Positions 16,337-25,038 of a DNA stretch of 64,000 nt are shown here, piece after piece (the stretch's first letter is position 1; each line of letters begins with the position of its first letter). The position numbers and the translations under genes are program-made. The DNA is taken from positions 1,116,001-1,180,000 of the forward strand of contig NC_013037.1 of NCBI RefSeq assembly GCF_000023125.1. The letters run 5' to 3'. This DNA comes from Dyadobacter fermentans DSM 18053 (GTDB taxonomy: Bacteria; Bacteroidota; Bacteroidia; Cytophagales; Spirosomataceae). The notes beneath the pieces are model-generated. The model did no database searches. It saw only the letters and a program-made list of their open reading frames with translations, and was not told the DNA's origin.

Positions 16337-18757
16337 ATGACAAAAAAATTATTTCTACTCGCAATGCTGTTCGGTTGTGTCGCTGGGAGGGCGTTTGCGC
16401 AAAATGGTTCTGTCAGCGGCGCCGTGCGTACTTCCGATGGTGAACCGGTGGAGCTCGTCACCGTGAATGTGAAAGGCACTTCCAAAGGCGCTTTGACCGA
16501 CCGGAACGGAAAGTTTTTTATCCGAAATTTGCAGCCCGGCTTGCAGCGCCTCGTGGCTTCGTTCGTCGGGCTGGATAAGCAGGAGCAAACCGTCGAGGTG
16601 ACTGCCGGGGGCACTGTCACGCTGGATTTTGTGCTCAAAGCAAGCTCGGCGCAGTTGCAGGAAGTGATCGTCTCGGGGCGGAACCTGAACCGCGAGAATG
16701 CCATTGTGGCCAAAATTCCTTTGAAAAAGCTCGAAAATCCACAGGTTTACAACACGGTGTCCGCCGAAATTATGAAGCAGCAGGGCATTACGAGCTACGA
16801 CGATGCGCTCCGCAATGTGCCGGGCATTGCCCGTACGTGGGAGTCGACCGGCCGGGCAGGGGATGGGGCTTCGTATTTCGCATTGCGCGGGTTTGATGCG
16901 CAGCCGACACTCTACAACGGCCTTCCGGGCCTCACAAGCGGTAATCTCGACCCGGCGAATGTGGAGGAGATCCAGGTGATCAAGGGGCCGTCGAGCACGC
17001 TCTTCGGCGGGGCGTTTTACAGCTACGGCGGGATGATCAATACGATCACCAAAAAGCCTTATCACCAGTTCGGGGGCGAGATCGCGTATAACGCCGGGAG
17101 TTTCGGGCTGAACCGCGTCACGGCCGACATTAACACGCCGCTTAGCAAGGCGGATAAGATCGCGCTGCGCGTTAATACCGCCTACCATTCCGAAAACAGT
17201 TTTCAGGACGCAGGGTTTAAAAAGTCGTTTTTTATCGCGCCTGCATTGGTGTATGAGGTGAACGACCGCCTTTCGCTGCATTTGCTGGCCGAATTCCTAG
17301 AAGAAGAACGGGCAGTGGCACCAGTATTCTTCCATTCCGACCGGCTCAGCCCGCTTCCTTTCAAAAATCTCCGGGATCTGAACCTGAACCCGCGCCTTTC
17401 GTTCACTTCAAACGACCTTACGATCCGTAATCCGCGTTTTAATCTGCAAGCGCAGGCCGTTTACAAGCTGTCGGACCAATGGACGTCGCAAACTGTTTTT
17501 TCAAGAGGCGCGGTGAAGTCCGATGGCATTTATACCTACATCTGGGACGATGTGTCGGGGGATAACTGGTTTAGCCAATACTTTCACAAAGAGCAGCAAT
17601 CGACCACTACAACCGATATCCAGCAGAATTTCAACGGCGATTTCAAAATCGGCAACATGCGTAACCGGCTACTGGTAGGCGTGGATTATTTCAGACGAAA
17701 CGTGGTCGATAATGGCTCCGGCTGGGCTTCGGCGAGGAATGTTTCGCCGCAGGGCGAGGTAAATTATGTGAACCCTTACTCGGGCGATACGCTTGCGCCC
17801 GTGTACCTCACGCAGGCGTCGATCGACAATCTGCTGGCCGGGCTCGAAGGAAGTGCGAGCAATATTACCAACACGTCGTTCGGAGCGTATGCGTCCAACG
17901 TGCTGAATATCATGCCGAACCTGAATGTAATGCTGAGCCTCCGTGCCGATTATTTCGATTCAAAAGGCGAGAGAAGTACTTCCGAAGACGATTTTGACCA
18001 ATGGGCATTGTCGCCTAAAATCGGGATCGTGTACCAGCCGCTGCCCGACAAGGTTTCGCTTTTTGCGAACTACATGAATGCGTTCATCAACGTGGCGCCG
18101 CAGCAGGTGACCGATCGCGACGGGAGCAACCCACGCATCAAGTCGTTCCGCCCCGAGCATGCGGATCAATGGGAGTATGGGATTAAAACCAACCTTTTTT
18201 CCGACAAGCTGGGTGCCACGCTTTCGGTGTACGATATCAAGGTGTCGGACCGTGTTATGCCCAATCCGGCCAATATCCGCGATTTTACACAAGGCGGAAA
18301 GGTCGGCAGCAAAGGCTTTGAAATTGATGTCGTGGCTAATCCTGTCAATGGTCTCAGCCTGATCGCCGGTTTCAGTCACAACAAAACGAAAGTTATTTCG
18401 GGCGATGCGGAAGATTTTTACAGTGAACCCGGACGTTCGATAGGAGGGCAGGGGCCTCAAAACCTGGCTAATTTCTGGGCGACCTATCGCATAAGCAGCG
18501 GCACGTTGAAAAATGCCGGTTTCGGTTTCGGAGGAAATTACGCCGGCGAATACAAGGTGATCGACAACAGCAAAACAGGCGTTTTTACGCTCCCAGCCTA
18601 CACACTGCTGAATGCGAGCGTGTTTTATAATGCCAGCCATTTCCGGATTTCATTGAATGTAAACAACCTTACCAGCAAGGAATATTACATCGGCTACTGG
18701 TCGGTAAACCCGCAGAAGCCGAGAAATTCTACATTGAGCATTGCCTATAAATTTTAG
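16337..18757 (+). CDS. TonB-dependent siderophore-type receptor
   Basis: The 806-residue outer-membrane receptor has a signal peptide (cut near AFA-QNG), a CarboxypepD_reg-like domain (about 24-110), a plug (about 118-240, with ALRNVPGIARTWES and IQVIKGPSSTLFGG) and a 22-strand-type barrel ending in STLSIAYKF. The plug wording and overall length fit FhuA/FpvA-like ferric-siderophore receptors. TonB energises it across the periplasm to import ligand. An inverted repeat overlapping its promoter suggests tight repression, plausibly by an iron-responsive factor, although it is not a classic Fur box. The next gene is an ECF sigma factor, without an anti-sigma partner. Confidence 0.85.
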   Translation: MTKKLFLLAMLFGCVAGRAFAQNGSVSGAVRTSDGEPVELVTVNVKGTSKGALTDRNGKFFIRNLQPGLQRLVASFVGLDKQEQTVEVTAGGTVTLDFVLKASSAQLQEVIVSGRNLNRENAIVAKIPLKKLENPQVYNTVSAEIMKQQGITSYDDALRNVPGIARTWESTGRAGDGASYFALRGFDAQPTLYNGLPGLTSGNLDPANVEEIQVIKGPSSTLFGGAFYSYGGMINTITKKPYHQFGGEIAYNAGSFGLNRVTADINTPLSKADKIALRVNTAYHSENSFQDAGFKKSFFIAPALVYEVNDRLSLHLLAEFLEEERAVAPVFFHSDRLSPLPFKNLRDLNLNPRLSFTSNDLTIRNPRFNLQAQAVYKLSDQWTSQTVFSRGAVKSDGIYTYIWDDVSGDNWFSQYFHKEQQSTTTTDIQQNFNGDFKIGNMRNRLLVGVDYFRRNVVDNGSGWASARNVSPQGEVNYVNPYSGDTLAPVYLTQASIDNLLAGLEGSASNITNTSFGAYASNVLNIMPNLNVMLSLRADYFDSKGERSTSEDDFDQWALSPKIGIVYQPLPDKVSLFANYMNAFINVAPQQVTDRDGSNPRIKSFRPEHADQWEYGIKTNLFSDKLGATLSVYDIKVSDRVMPNPANIRDFTQGGKVGSKGFEIDVVANPVNGLSLIAGFSHNKTKVISGDAEDFYSEPGRSIGGQGPQNLANFWATYRISSGTLKNAGFGFGGNYAGEYKVIDNSKTGVFTLPAYTLLNASVFYNASHFRISLNVNNLTSKEYYIGYWSVNPQKPRNSTLSIAYKF

Positions 18758-18777
18758 CTAAATGCTTGAAGACCAGA

Positions 18778-18805
18778 AGCCGGATACGAAACGCTGCATC
18801 CGGCT
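18778..18805 (+). terminator. Rho-independent terminator
   Basis: AGCCGGAT (18778-18785) pairs with ATCCGGCT (18798-18805) and is followed by TTATTTATTTTT. It lies 20 bp after the receptor stop. Confidence 0.75.
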
Positions 18806-18920
18806 TTATTTATTTTTAATTATTTTTGATAGGTGCTGATAAGGTTGAAGGGAACGGCGTATAAACAAGCAGCAATCGGAACGCGATTTTCAGTCAGTTA
18901 ATACCCAACCTTTCCAGCTC

Positions 18921-19505
18921 ATGAAGGCATCTATCAAAAAGAATTACCGCACACTGACCGACCTGGTCAAAGCCTGCCAGAACAACGACCCCCGCGCGCA
19001 GACATTATTTTACAACAGGTTCCGGAGCGAGCTTATCCGCATTTGTTCACGTTTCGCGCGGACGCACATGGAGGCGGAAGATATTTATCAGGAATCGTTC
19101 GTTAAGATTTTCAGACATATTCACGAAGTACAAAACCTGGAATCCATCGAATCGTGGATGCGGTCGGTGGTGACGCGTACCGCCATCAACTATTATCACC
19201 GTACCACCAAAAAAGAAACGCTGAACCATTCCATGGACATGTCACCCATGGATTTCGAATCCAATGAGCACGTTTGCCTGATCGACAGCCTGAGCGCCGG
19301 CATCGTGAGCGATATGATCGCGCAGCTTCCCGATGGTTACAAGCGGATTGTCAACCTGCATTTGATCGACGGCTATTCACATATCGAAATCGCCCAGACG
19401 CTTTCCATTACCGACAGCACATCGCGCTCCCAGCTGCTGCGCGGCCGCAACCTGCTCATGAAAAAGCTGCGTAAATGCGGCATTTACGGTTACGAGGCGC
19501 CCTGA
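18921..19505 (+). CDS. ECF-type RNA polymerase sigma factor
   Basis: The 194-residue sigma-70 family protein has region 2 (about 14-80: FARTHMEAEDIYQESFVKIF is the core-binding/-10 segment) and region 4 (about 125-180: AQLPDGYKRIVNLHLIDGYS then HIEIAQTLSITDSTSRSQLLRG as the -35 helix-turn-helix). This two-region layout is typical of ECF factors. There is no FecR or zinc-binding anti-sigma gene next to it; its other neighbour is an AlkB-like gene 80 bp downstream on the same strand. Targets cannot be read from the sequence. Confidence 0.85.
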   Translation: MKASIKKNYRTLTDLVKACQNNDPRAQTLFYNRFRSELIRICSRFARTHMEAEDIYQESFVKIFRHIHEVQNLESIESWMRSVVTRTAINYYHRTTKKETLNHSMDMSPMDFESNEHVCLIDSLSAGIVSDMIAQLPDGYKRIVNLHLIDGYSHIEIAQTLSITDSTSRSQLLRGRNLLMKKLRKCGIYGYEAP

Positions 19506-19585
19506 TAGACAGCGGGTGCCGGCCCGTCAAGACTTTTTTGGCGTAATTGTTGTTATGATCCGGAATACAACGGTCAACAAACGAT

Positions 19586-20194
19586 ATGAAACAATTAAGT
19601 CTTTTTGGGTCTGAAGAAACCCTGCTTTTTCCCGAAAACCTGCTCGAATATTATCCCGGCTTCGTGCCACCGGACGAAAGTGCCGCGCTCATCGGGAAAT
19701 GGATCACGGAGGTTCCCTGGCGGCAGCAGGTCATGCAAATGTACGGCAAACAGGTAACTGCCCCCCGGCTCATGGCCTGGTATGGCGATACCGAAAAGTC
19801 GTACACGTTTTCGGGCACCCGTTTTGAACCCTATGGCTGGACAAAGGAACTGGCCGCATTGAAAAAGCGCATTGAAGAGAAAACCGGTTTTACATTCAAC
19901 AGCGTGCTGCTGAACTACTACCGCGACGGCAACGATTCCGTGGCCTGGCACGGCGACAATGAGCAGGAGCTGGGCCGGAACCCTGTGATCGCTTCCGTAA
20001 GCCTGGGCCAGGAGCGTCGGTTCGAGTTCCGATACCGGGCCGATCATTCGCGGAAATATGGCCTGCCGCTGGAAAACGGCTCGCTGCTGATCATGAAGGG
20101 CGACTTGCAGCATACCTGGGAGCACCGCATTCCAAAATCGAAAACGCAGAATGCCCCGAGGATCAACCTCACTTTCAGGACCATTCAAAGGTAA
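19586..20194 (+). CDS. AlkB-type 2-oxoglutarate-dependent dioxygenase
   Basis: The 202-residue protein has the iron ligands H122 and D124 (WHGDNE) and H180 (HTWEH), and the 2-oxoglutarate-binding arginines R192 and R198 (APRINLTFR). The substrate-side motif SVSLGQERRFEFRY is present. Proteins of this kind directly reverse alkylation damage such as 1-methyladenine and 3-methylcytosine in DNA or RNA, using oxygen and 2-oxoglutarate. The size is that of short AlkB homologues. It follows the sigma factor gene in the same direction, 80 bp apart, so a damage-linked regulation is possible but unproven. Confidence 0.85.
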   Translation: MKQLSLFGSEETLLFPENLLEYYPGFVPPDESAALIGKWITEVPWRQQVMQMYGKQVTAPRLMAWYGDTEKSYTFSGTRFEPYGWTKELAALKKRIEEKTGFTFNSVLLNYYRDGNDSVAWHGDNEQELGRNPVIASVSLGQERRFEFRYRADHSRKYGLPLENGSLLIMKGDLQHTWEHRIPKSKTQNAPRINLTFRTIQR

Positions 20195-20227
20195 GTGTGT
20201 GCATAGTGAATGTTAGGGAATTAAAAC

Positions 20228-21724
20228 TTAGGGCTGGTAGAATCTCACCGTGCCGTCTTCTTCATTGCTCGTCACGAGCAGGCTTCTGCCATTCGGGCTT
20301 TTATCGGCTGTGATAAACAGCACGCCTTCCGGTGCGTCGCCGGTTTTGATGATTTGCAGAAACTGCGGTGCGCCGGGGTTACTCAGATCGTACACGGCGA
20401 TCGCATCCACACGCTCCAATGCGACAAATGCAACAGGCTTGCCATTCGTCCATCCCACGGTAACACCTTCGGGTTCAACACCTTTATCGTCCGAACGCGA
20501 ATCGTCGTAAATGCCGGCTTTGATCACCTCTTGTTCCAGGGAGTTGCCCGATTCATACACGCGCTTCATATCCGCGGCGTGGAAAATGCTGAAACCGCGT
20601 CCGCCGAATGCGTACAATTCTTCGTACACGCCGTCTTTTTCGTTGTCTCCGCGGGTGCTCGTCACGCGCAGGCGGCCGAGGTTAGCGGTCTTTTTCAGTT
20701 CGTCGCCGTTGGGGAAATAAACGGGGTTCAGTTTCAGGGAGCTTACACGCTTCTGCTCATCGAAGGTGCTGTACTCGCGGGCATCGCCTTCATCGGCGGT
20801 GATCACATACGGCGTACCGTTCACGGTGAAGTAGGAAATGGCGTCGGGCAGGTAAAACGACTTGATCGGCCAGTTTTTCAGTTCCACTTTCTTATCGTCA
20901 TCGCTCGCGTCGATTGAATTGAGGATGTAATTCATATCCTTCGTGCCGAGCGCGTGCAGGCTCACGATTTTGCCGTTAACGAGGTCGATTTCGGCCACGC
21001 CGTTGTTTTCCTGCAAGGTCACGAATGCTTTTTGTGAATTATCTGAAATCGCCACGTATTCGGGCTCGATGTCCTGGGCGAACGTCGCCTTAGGGCCGAA
21101 CATCCGGAAGCCTTTTGGCGCGAGTGCCGCATATTGGCTTTCAAAACCTGCGAAGTCGAGGGTTTTAACACTGTAATTATTCGAAACGTCGATGATCGAA
21201 ACCGTTCCTTCGGGGTCGATGCTGTAATCCGCGTTGGGCTCGCCTTCGTTGGCGGTCACGATGAATCGGCCGTCTGGGCTGAACGTCACCATGTCGGGCA
21301 ATGCACCCACGGTAATTTGTTGTAGCACATCCAATGTGCTGGTATTGAGCACGATCACGCTGCCGTTGGCTTGCTTGTTGGTCGCTTCGAGCGCGATGGC
21401 GAGCTTGCCGTCGGATATGGCTACGCTATTGGCCACGCCGCCCAGTGACGACACGTCGATCGGCTGCAATTTGGTCACAGCCGGGAATGCCGACAGGTCG
21501 AGCACGTCCACAATCGCCGCCTTCTCATTGTTAACCGTAAACAACCGTTTCGAAATGGGGTCGTAGGCCGAGATTTCGGCTGCTGCGGTGCCGCCCAGGT
21601 CGATATCCGCTACTTCCCTGAATGCCGCAGTATTTTCCTGAACAGGGTTTTGGGGAAAATGGTCTGTACAGCCATTCAGCAATGCTGCCGCGAGCAATAG
21701 CGCTAGTAAAGGTTTCTTTTGCAT
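20228..21724 (-). CDS. Choice-of-anchor I family lipoprotein (beta-propeller)
   Basis: From ATG 21724 the protein has 498 residues with a signal peptide and lipobox LNGC, so it is an envelope lipoprotein (an in-frame start at 21763 would spoil the signal). It repeats a propeller-like pattern (for example DGKLAIALEATNKQANGSV, FSPDGRFIVTANEGEPN, FVTLQENNGVAEIDLVNG), which is the choice-of-anchor I domain often found in proteins annotated near alkaline phosphatases. No catalytic residues are obvious. It is divergent from an exported metallophosphoesterase and has Pho-box-like repeats in its upstream region, which suggests a role in phosphate or phosphoester use. Confidence 0.75.
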   Translation of the reverse strand: MQKKPLLALLLAAALLNGCTDHFPQNPVQENTAAFREVADIDLGGTAAAEISAYDPISKRLFTVNNEKAAIVDVLDLSAFPAVTKLQPIDVSSLGGVANSVAISDGKLAIALEATNKQANGSVIVLNTSTLDVLQQITVGALPDMVTFSPDGRFIVTANEGEPNADYSIDPEGTVSIIDVSNNYSVKTLDFAGFESQYAALAPKGFRMFGPKATFAQDIEPEYVAISDNSQKAFVTLQENNGVAEIDLVNGKIVSLHALGTKDMNYILNSIDASDDDKKVELKNWPIKSFYLPDAISYFTVNGTPYVITADEGDAREYSTFDEQKRVSSLKLNPVYFPNGDELKKTANLGRLRVTSTRGDNEKDGVYEELYAFGGRGFSIFHAADMKRVYESGNSLEQEVIKAGIYDDSRSDDKGVEPEGVTVGWTNGKPVAFVALERVDAIAVYDLSNPGAPQFLQIIKTGDAPEGVLFITADKSPNGRSLLVTSNEEDGTVRFYQP

Positions 21725-21790
21725 TTTGGATTGTGAGTAGTTTTGAAAACTAAATGTACTCACGCGGGAAAACGGCCGGGCGCCACTTGG

Positions 21791-21812
21791 GGAAACTTAA
21801 CAGAAAGTTAAC
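21791..21812 (-). promoter_or_regulatory. Pho-box-like 11-bp direct repeats before the choice-of-anchor I gene
   Basis: Minus-strand units GTTAACTTTCT (21812-21802) and GTTAAGTTTCC (21801-21791) are adjacent 11-bp repeats, matching the GTTAAnnTTCn unit seen on the other side of the intergenic region. PhoB-type regulators bind 11-bp direct repeats. The box lies 67 bp from the ATG at 21724. Confidence 0.5.
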
Positions 21813-21858
21813 GACAACGTAGGTTTTGGGCTAGAAATGCTTCTTAATCAATGTATTG

Positions 21859-21891
21859 GTTAATATTCGGGTAACAATCTGTTGACATTCC
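21859..21891 (+). promoter_or_regulatory. Pho-box-like triple repeat before the metallophosphoesterase gene
   Basis: Three consecutive 11-bp units read GTTAATATTCG (21859-21869), GGTAACAATCT (21870-21880) and GTTGACATTCC (21881-21891). A TAGTTTTG (21908-21915) lies 16 bp downstream as a -7 element with no well-placed -33, as expected for an activator-dependent promoter. The regulator itself is not in the window. Confidence 0.55.
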
Positions 21892-21953
21892 GGAAACACG
21901 GGCGAAGTAGTTTTGCACTTTCGAAAACTACTCAAATACTCCTGGTTTCACCT

Positions 21954-23531
21954 ATGAAAAAATTCTCCATGTTGTGCTGCGGGCTGATGATGGCATCGGC
22001 CGTGCAGGCACAATCCGTCGTGAAAGGGTTCGTGTTCAACGACCTGAACGGCAATGGCCGCAAGGACAAAAACGAAAAAGGGCTGGCGCAGGTGTCGGTG
22101 TCCAATGGCACGAAGGTCGTGCAGACGGATGCGAACGGTCAGTATGAATTACCCGTAGCGAAGGACAATGTCCTGTTTGTGATCAAACCGTCGGGCTACG
22201 CGGTGCCGCTCACGGACGATAACCTGCCGCGTTTCTACCGTTTGCACAAGCCCGAAGGCTCGCCCGCCCTGAAATACAAAGGCGTTGCCCCTACGGGCGC
22301 ATTACCCGCATCGCTCGATTTCGCGCTCACCGCCCGGCCGGAAGCCGACGATTACACCGCCCTCATCTTCGGCGATCCGCAGCCCTACACGCTCGAAGAC
22401 ATCGAATACTTTACCCGCGGCATTGTGAGCGAGGTGGAAGGCATTAAAGATGTAGCGTTCGGGCTGAGCCTGGGCGACCTCGTGGGCGACAATCTGGATC
22501 TGCACCATCCCTACGTAAAAGCGGTGAAAAGGGTAGGGTTGCCCTGGTACAACCTCATGGGTAACCACGATATGGATTACGACGCAAAGGCGGATTCGCT
22601 GTCCGACGATACCTACGAAGCGCATTTCGGCCCTGCAAATTATGCATTCAATGTGGGTAAAGTGCATTACATCATCCTGGACGATATCCTTTATCCCGAC
22701 CCGCGCGACGGCAAGGGTTACTGGGGAGGCTTCCGCAAAGACCAGCTGGATTTTGTAGAAAACGACCTGAAATTCGTTCCCAAAGACCAGCTCATCGTAT
22801 TGGCATACCACATTCCATTGCACGAGGAAGGCGAAGGCGATGCATTCCGCGACGACGACCGCAACCGCCTGTTCAGCATCCTCAAAGACTATCCGCACAC
22901 ATTTTCGCTCTCCGCGCACACCCATTTGCAACGCCAGAACTTCCACGGAAAAGAGCAGGGCTGGAACGGCGCGAAGCCATTCCACGAATACAATGCCGGC
23001 ACGACGTCGGGCGACTGGTACTCGGGAGAGTTCAATATCCAGGGCGTTCCGTCATCGACCATGCGCGACGGCACGCCGAAAGGCTACGCATTCCTGCGCA
23101 TCAAAGGCAACCAGTATACGATTGATTACAAGGTGGCCGGTGAGCCGAAAGAATACCAGATCCGCATTCACACGCCCCGCGTAGTGCCGGCGGGAGGCAA
23201 TACTTCGTCGGGCATTTACGCCAACTTTTTCATGGGCCACGAGGGGAATTCCGTGCAGTACCGCATCGATAACGGCGCGTGGAAGGACATGGCGTTCCAG
23301 GCCGAGCCCGACCCGCATTTCCAGCGGCTGGTGCACAACTGGGATTATACCGAATACCTACCGGCAGGTCGGCGCCCTAGCAATCCCGTGAAAAGCACCC
23401 ACCTCTGGCGTGGCGCATTTCCGAACAACCTCACCGAAGGCAAGCACACGGTGGAAGTGAAAGCGAAAGACATGTTTGGACGCGAATTCACGCAAACGCA
23501 GGCTTTCTGGGCGGAGCAAAAGGCCCAATAG
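21954..23531 (+). CDS. Exported calcineurin-like metallophosphoesterase
   Basis: From ATG 21954 the protein has 525 residues: a signal peptide (VQA-QSV), an N-terminal MetallophosN-like beta domain (about 23-75, with NDLNGNGRKD resembling a calcium-binding turn), the catalytic domain (about 130-350) and a C-terminal beta domain. Metal ligands are D141 (GDPQPY), D175 (GDLVGD), N204 and H205 (GNHD), a histidine in YHIPLH and H in SAHTH. The first motif is D-x-Q rather than D-x-H. It is probably periplasmic or exported and hydrolyses phosphoesters. It is divergently paired with the choice-of-anchor I gene and shares Pho-box-like repeats with it. Confidence 0.85.
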   Translation: MKKFSMLCCGLMMASAVQAQSVVKGFVFNDLNGNGRKDKNEKGLAQVSVSNGTKVVQTDANGQYELPVAKDNVLFVIKPSGYAVPLTDDNLPRFYRLHKPEGSPALKYKGVAPTGALPASLDFALTARPEADDYTALIFGDPQPYTLEDIEYFTRGIVSEVEGIKDVAFGLSLGDLVGDNLDLHHPYVKAVKRVGLPWYNLMGNHDMDYDAKADSLSDDTYEAHFGPANYAFNVGKVHYIILDDILYPDPRDGKGYWGGFRKDQLDFVENDLKFVPKDQLIVLAYHIPLHEEGEGDAFRDDDRNRLFSILKDYPHTFSLSAHTHLQRQNFHGKEQGWNGAKPFHEYNAGTTSGDWYSGEFNIQGVPSSTMRDGTPKGYAFLRIKGNQYTIDYKVAGEPKEYQIRIHTPRVVPAGGNTSSGIYANFFMGHEGNSVQYRIDNGAWKDMAFQAEPDPHFQRLVHNWDYTEYLPAGRRPSNPVKSTHLWRGAFPNNLTEGKHTVEVKAKDMFGREFTQTQAFWAEQKAQ

Positions 23532-23545
23532 CGTGATCTGTAAAA

Positions 23546-23576
23546 AAAGATACCCCCGAATGCCGGGGGTATCTTT
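23546..23576 (+). terminator. Terminator between convergent genes
   Basis: AAAGATACCCCCG (23546-23558) pairs with CGGGGGTATCTTT (23564-23576) in a strong stem with A and T flanks, between the convergent genes ending at 23531 and 23605. Confidence 0.75.
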
Positions 23577-23604
23577 ACAAAAAACCACATCCTAAATTAA
23601 TATC

Positions 23605-25038
23605 TCAATTCCAGCCGCCCCCGAGTGCCCGGTAAATATTCACCATGGCATTCATCTGGCGCATTTTGGTTTCGATCAGTTCAAATCTCGATTCCAGTGC
23701 GTCGCGCTGCGTGAGGAGCACTTCCATATAATCGGCGCGCGCCGAGGCGAACAGCCGGTTCGAAATGGTGGTCGACTGGTTCAATGCATCCACTTCCTTC
23801 GTTTTCAGGTCGTAGCTCTTTTCGAGGTTATTGATGTTCGAAAGCTGATTTACGACCTCGATGTAAGCATTCAGCACGGTACGCTCGTAGTTGTAAATGG
23901 CCTGGATCTGGCGTGCATTGGCATTAGCATAACCGGCGCGGATGGCGTAGCGGTTAATCACAGGCGCGGCGAGGTCGCCGATCAGCGATCCCACGATCGA
24001 CTCCGGCACACGCGCCAGATAAATCGGGCTGAACGCCTGCAAACCAAGACTTGCCGATAATCCCAGTGAGGGGTAGAAATTAGCTCGCGCCACATTCACG
24101 TCGATCTTCGCCGCTTCCAGGTCGAGTTCCGCCTGACGGATGTCCGGGCGGTTGGAGAGCAATTGCGACGGGATACCGGCCTGCACCACATTCGGAACGA
24201 GGTTTTCAAATCCCGACTGGCTGCGCTGCACCGGCTGCGGATAACGGCCTACGAGAAAATTAATGCGGTTTTCAGTTTCCACAATACGCTGCTGAATGCC
24301 GTATTGAAGGTTTTGTGTTTTCAAAACCTGCGCCTCGAACCGCTTCACAGCCAGCTCGGTAACGCGGGTAGCCTCTTTCTCCATTTTAACGATCTTCAAT
24401 GCATTGGTCTGAATATCCACATTCTGGCGGATAATGGCCAGCTGGGTGTCCAGCGCGAGCAGCTCATAGTAGGAGTTCGCGATTTCCGCCGCCAGGTTCG
24501 TCATCATGAAATTTTTCCCTTCAATCGACGATAAATACCGCGTTGCCGCTGCTTTTTTTGCATTGCGCAGCTTGTGCCATATATCCACCTCCCAGCGCGC
24601 CACGGCCTGGATGTTCACGTCGGGCAGCGGTTCCGGCGTTTCTCTGCCGGGTTTAATGTCCGTGGTGGCTTCGCTCGCGCCAATATTCGTGTAGCGCGCC
24701 GCTTTTTCCACTCCCGCACCGCCGCGCAGGCCTATAAACGGCAGGTATTCCCCTTTGCGGGCGCCGATCTCGTTCTGCGAAATCGCGATTTCCTGCATCG
24801 TAATGTTCAATTCCTGGTTGTTCCTGAATGCGGTGTCGATCAGCGCATTCAGGTTAGGATCTGTAAAAAAGGATTTCCAGGATACTTTGGCGGCGTTGGT
24901 GGAATCCTGTGAGCCGTTGAAGCTCACAGGTACCACTTTATTTTCCGTTTTCTGGGGTAATGTCGGGATGTTGCAGGCCGAGTAAGTCAGCCCGATGAAC
25001 GCGATCCCGGCCCAGTTCAATATTTTCTTATTTCGCAT
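23605..25038 (-). CDS. RND efflux outer-membrane factor (TolC/OprM family, lipoprotein)
   Basis: From ATG 25038 the protein has 477 residues; the lipobox is TYSAC. It has the two-fold repeat of OMF proteins, with helical segments such as NNQELNITMQEIAISQNE and LSNRPDIRQAELDLEAAK, the latter being the typical RPDIRQAE motif of the family. It forms the outer-membrane exit duct of a tripartite pump. Its start overlaps the stop of the RND pump gene by 11 bp, so the three genes (adaptor, pump, duct) form one operon on the minus strand. An in-frame start at 25074 would place an extension before the signal peptide and is unlikely. Confidence 0.9.
   Translation of the reverse strand: MRNKKILNWAGIAFIGLTYSACNIPTLPQKTENKVVPVSFNGSQDSTNAAKVSWKSFFTDPNLNALIDTAFRNNQELNITMQEIAISQNEIGARKGEYLPFIGLRGGAGVEKAARYTNIGASEATTDIKPGRETPEPLPDVNIQAVARWEVDIWHKLRNAKKAAATRYLSSIEGKNFMMTNLAAEIANSYYELLALDTQLAIIRQNVDIQTNALKIVKMEKEATRVTELAVKRFEAQVLKTQNLQYGIQQRIVETENRINFLVGRYPQPVQRSQSGFENLVPNVVQAGIPSQLLSNRPDIRQAELDLEAAKIDVNVARANFYPSLGLSASLGLQAFSPIYLARVPESIVGSLIGDLAAPVINRYAIRAGYANANARQIQAIYNYERTVLNAYIEVVNQLSNINNLEKSYDLKTKEVDALNQSTTISNRLFASARADYMEVLLTQRDALESRFELIETKMRQMNAMVNIYRALGGGWN

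Noticed and set aside
16355..17281. 308-residue open frame on the minus strand
   Set aside because: It is antisense to the siderophore-type receptor, whose signal peptide, plug and barrel motifs are clear.
18921..20194. Sigma factor and AlkB gene as a defined alkylation-response operon
   Set aside because: They are 80 bp apart on the same strand, but nothing in the sequence ties the sigma factor to DNA damage.
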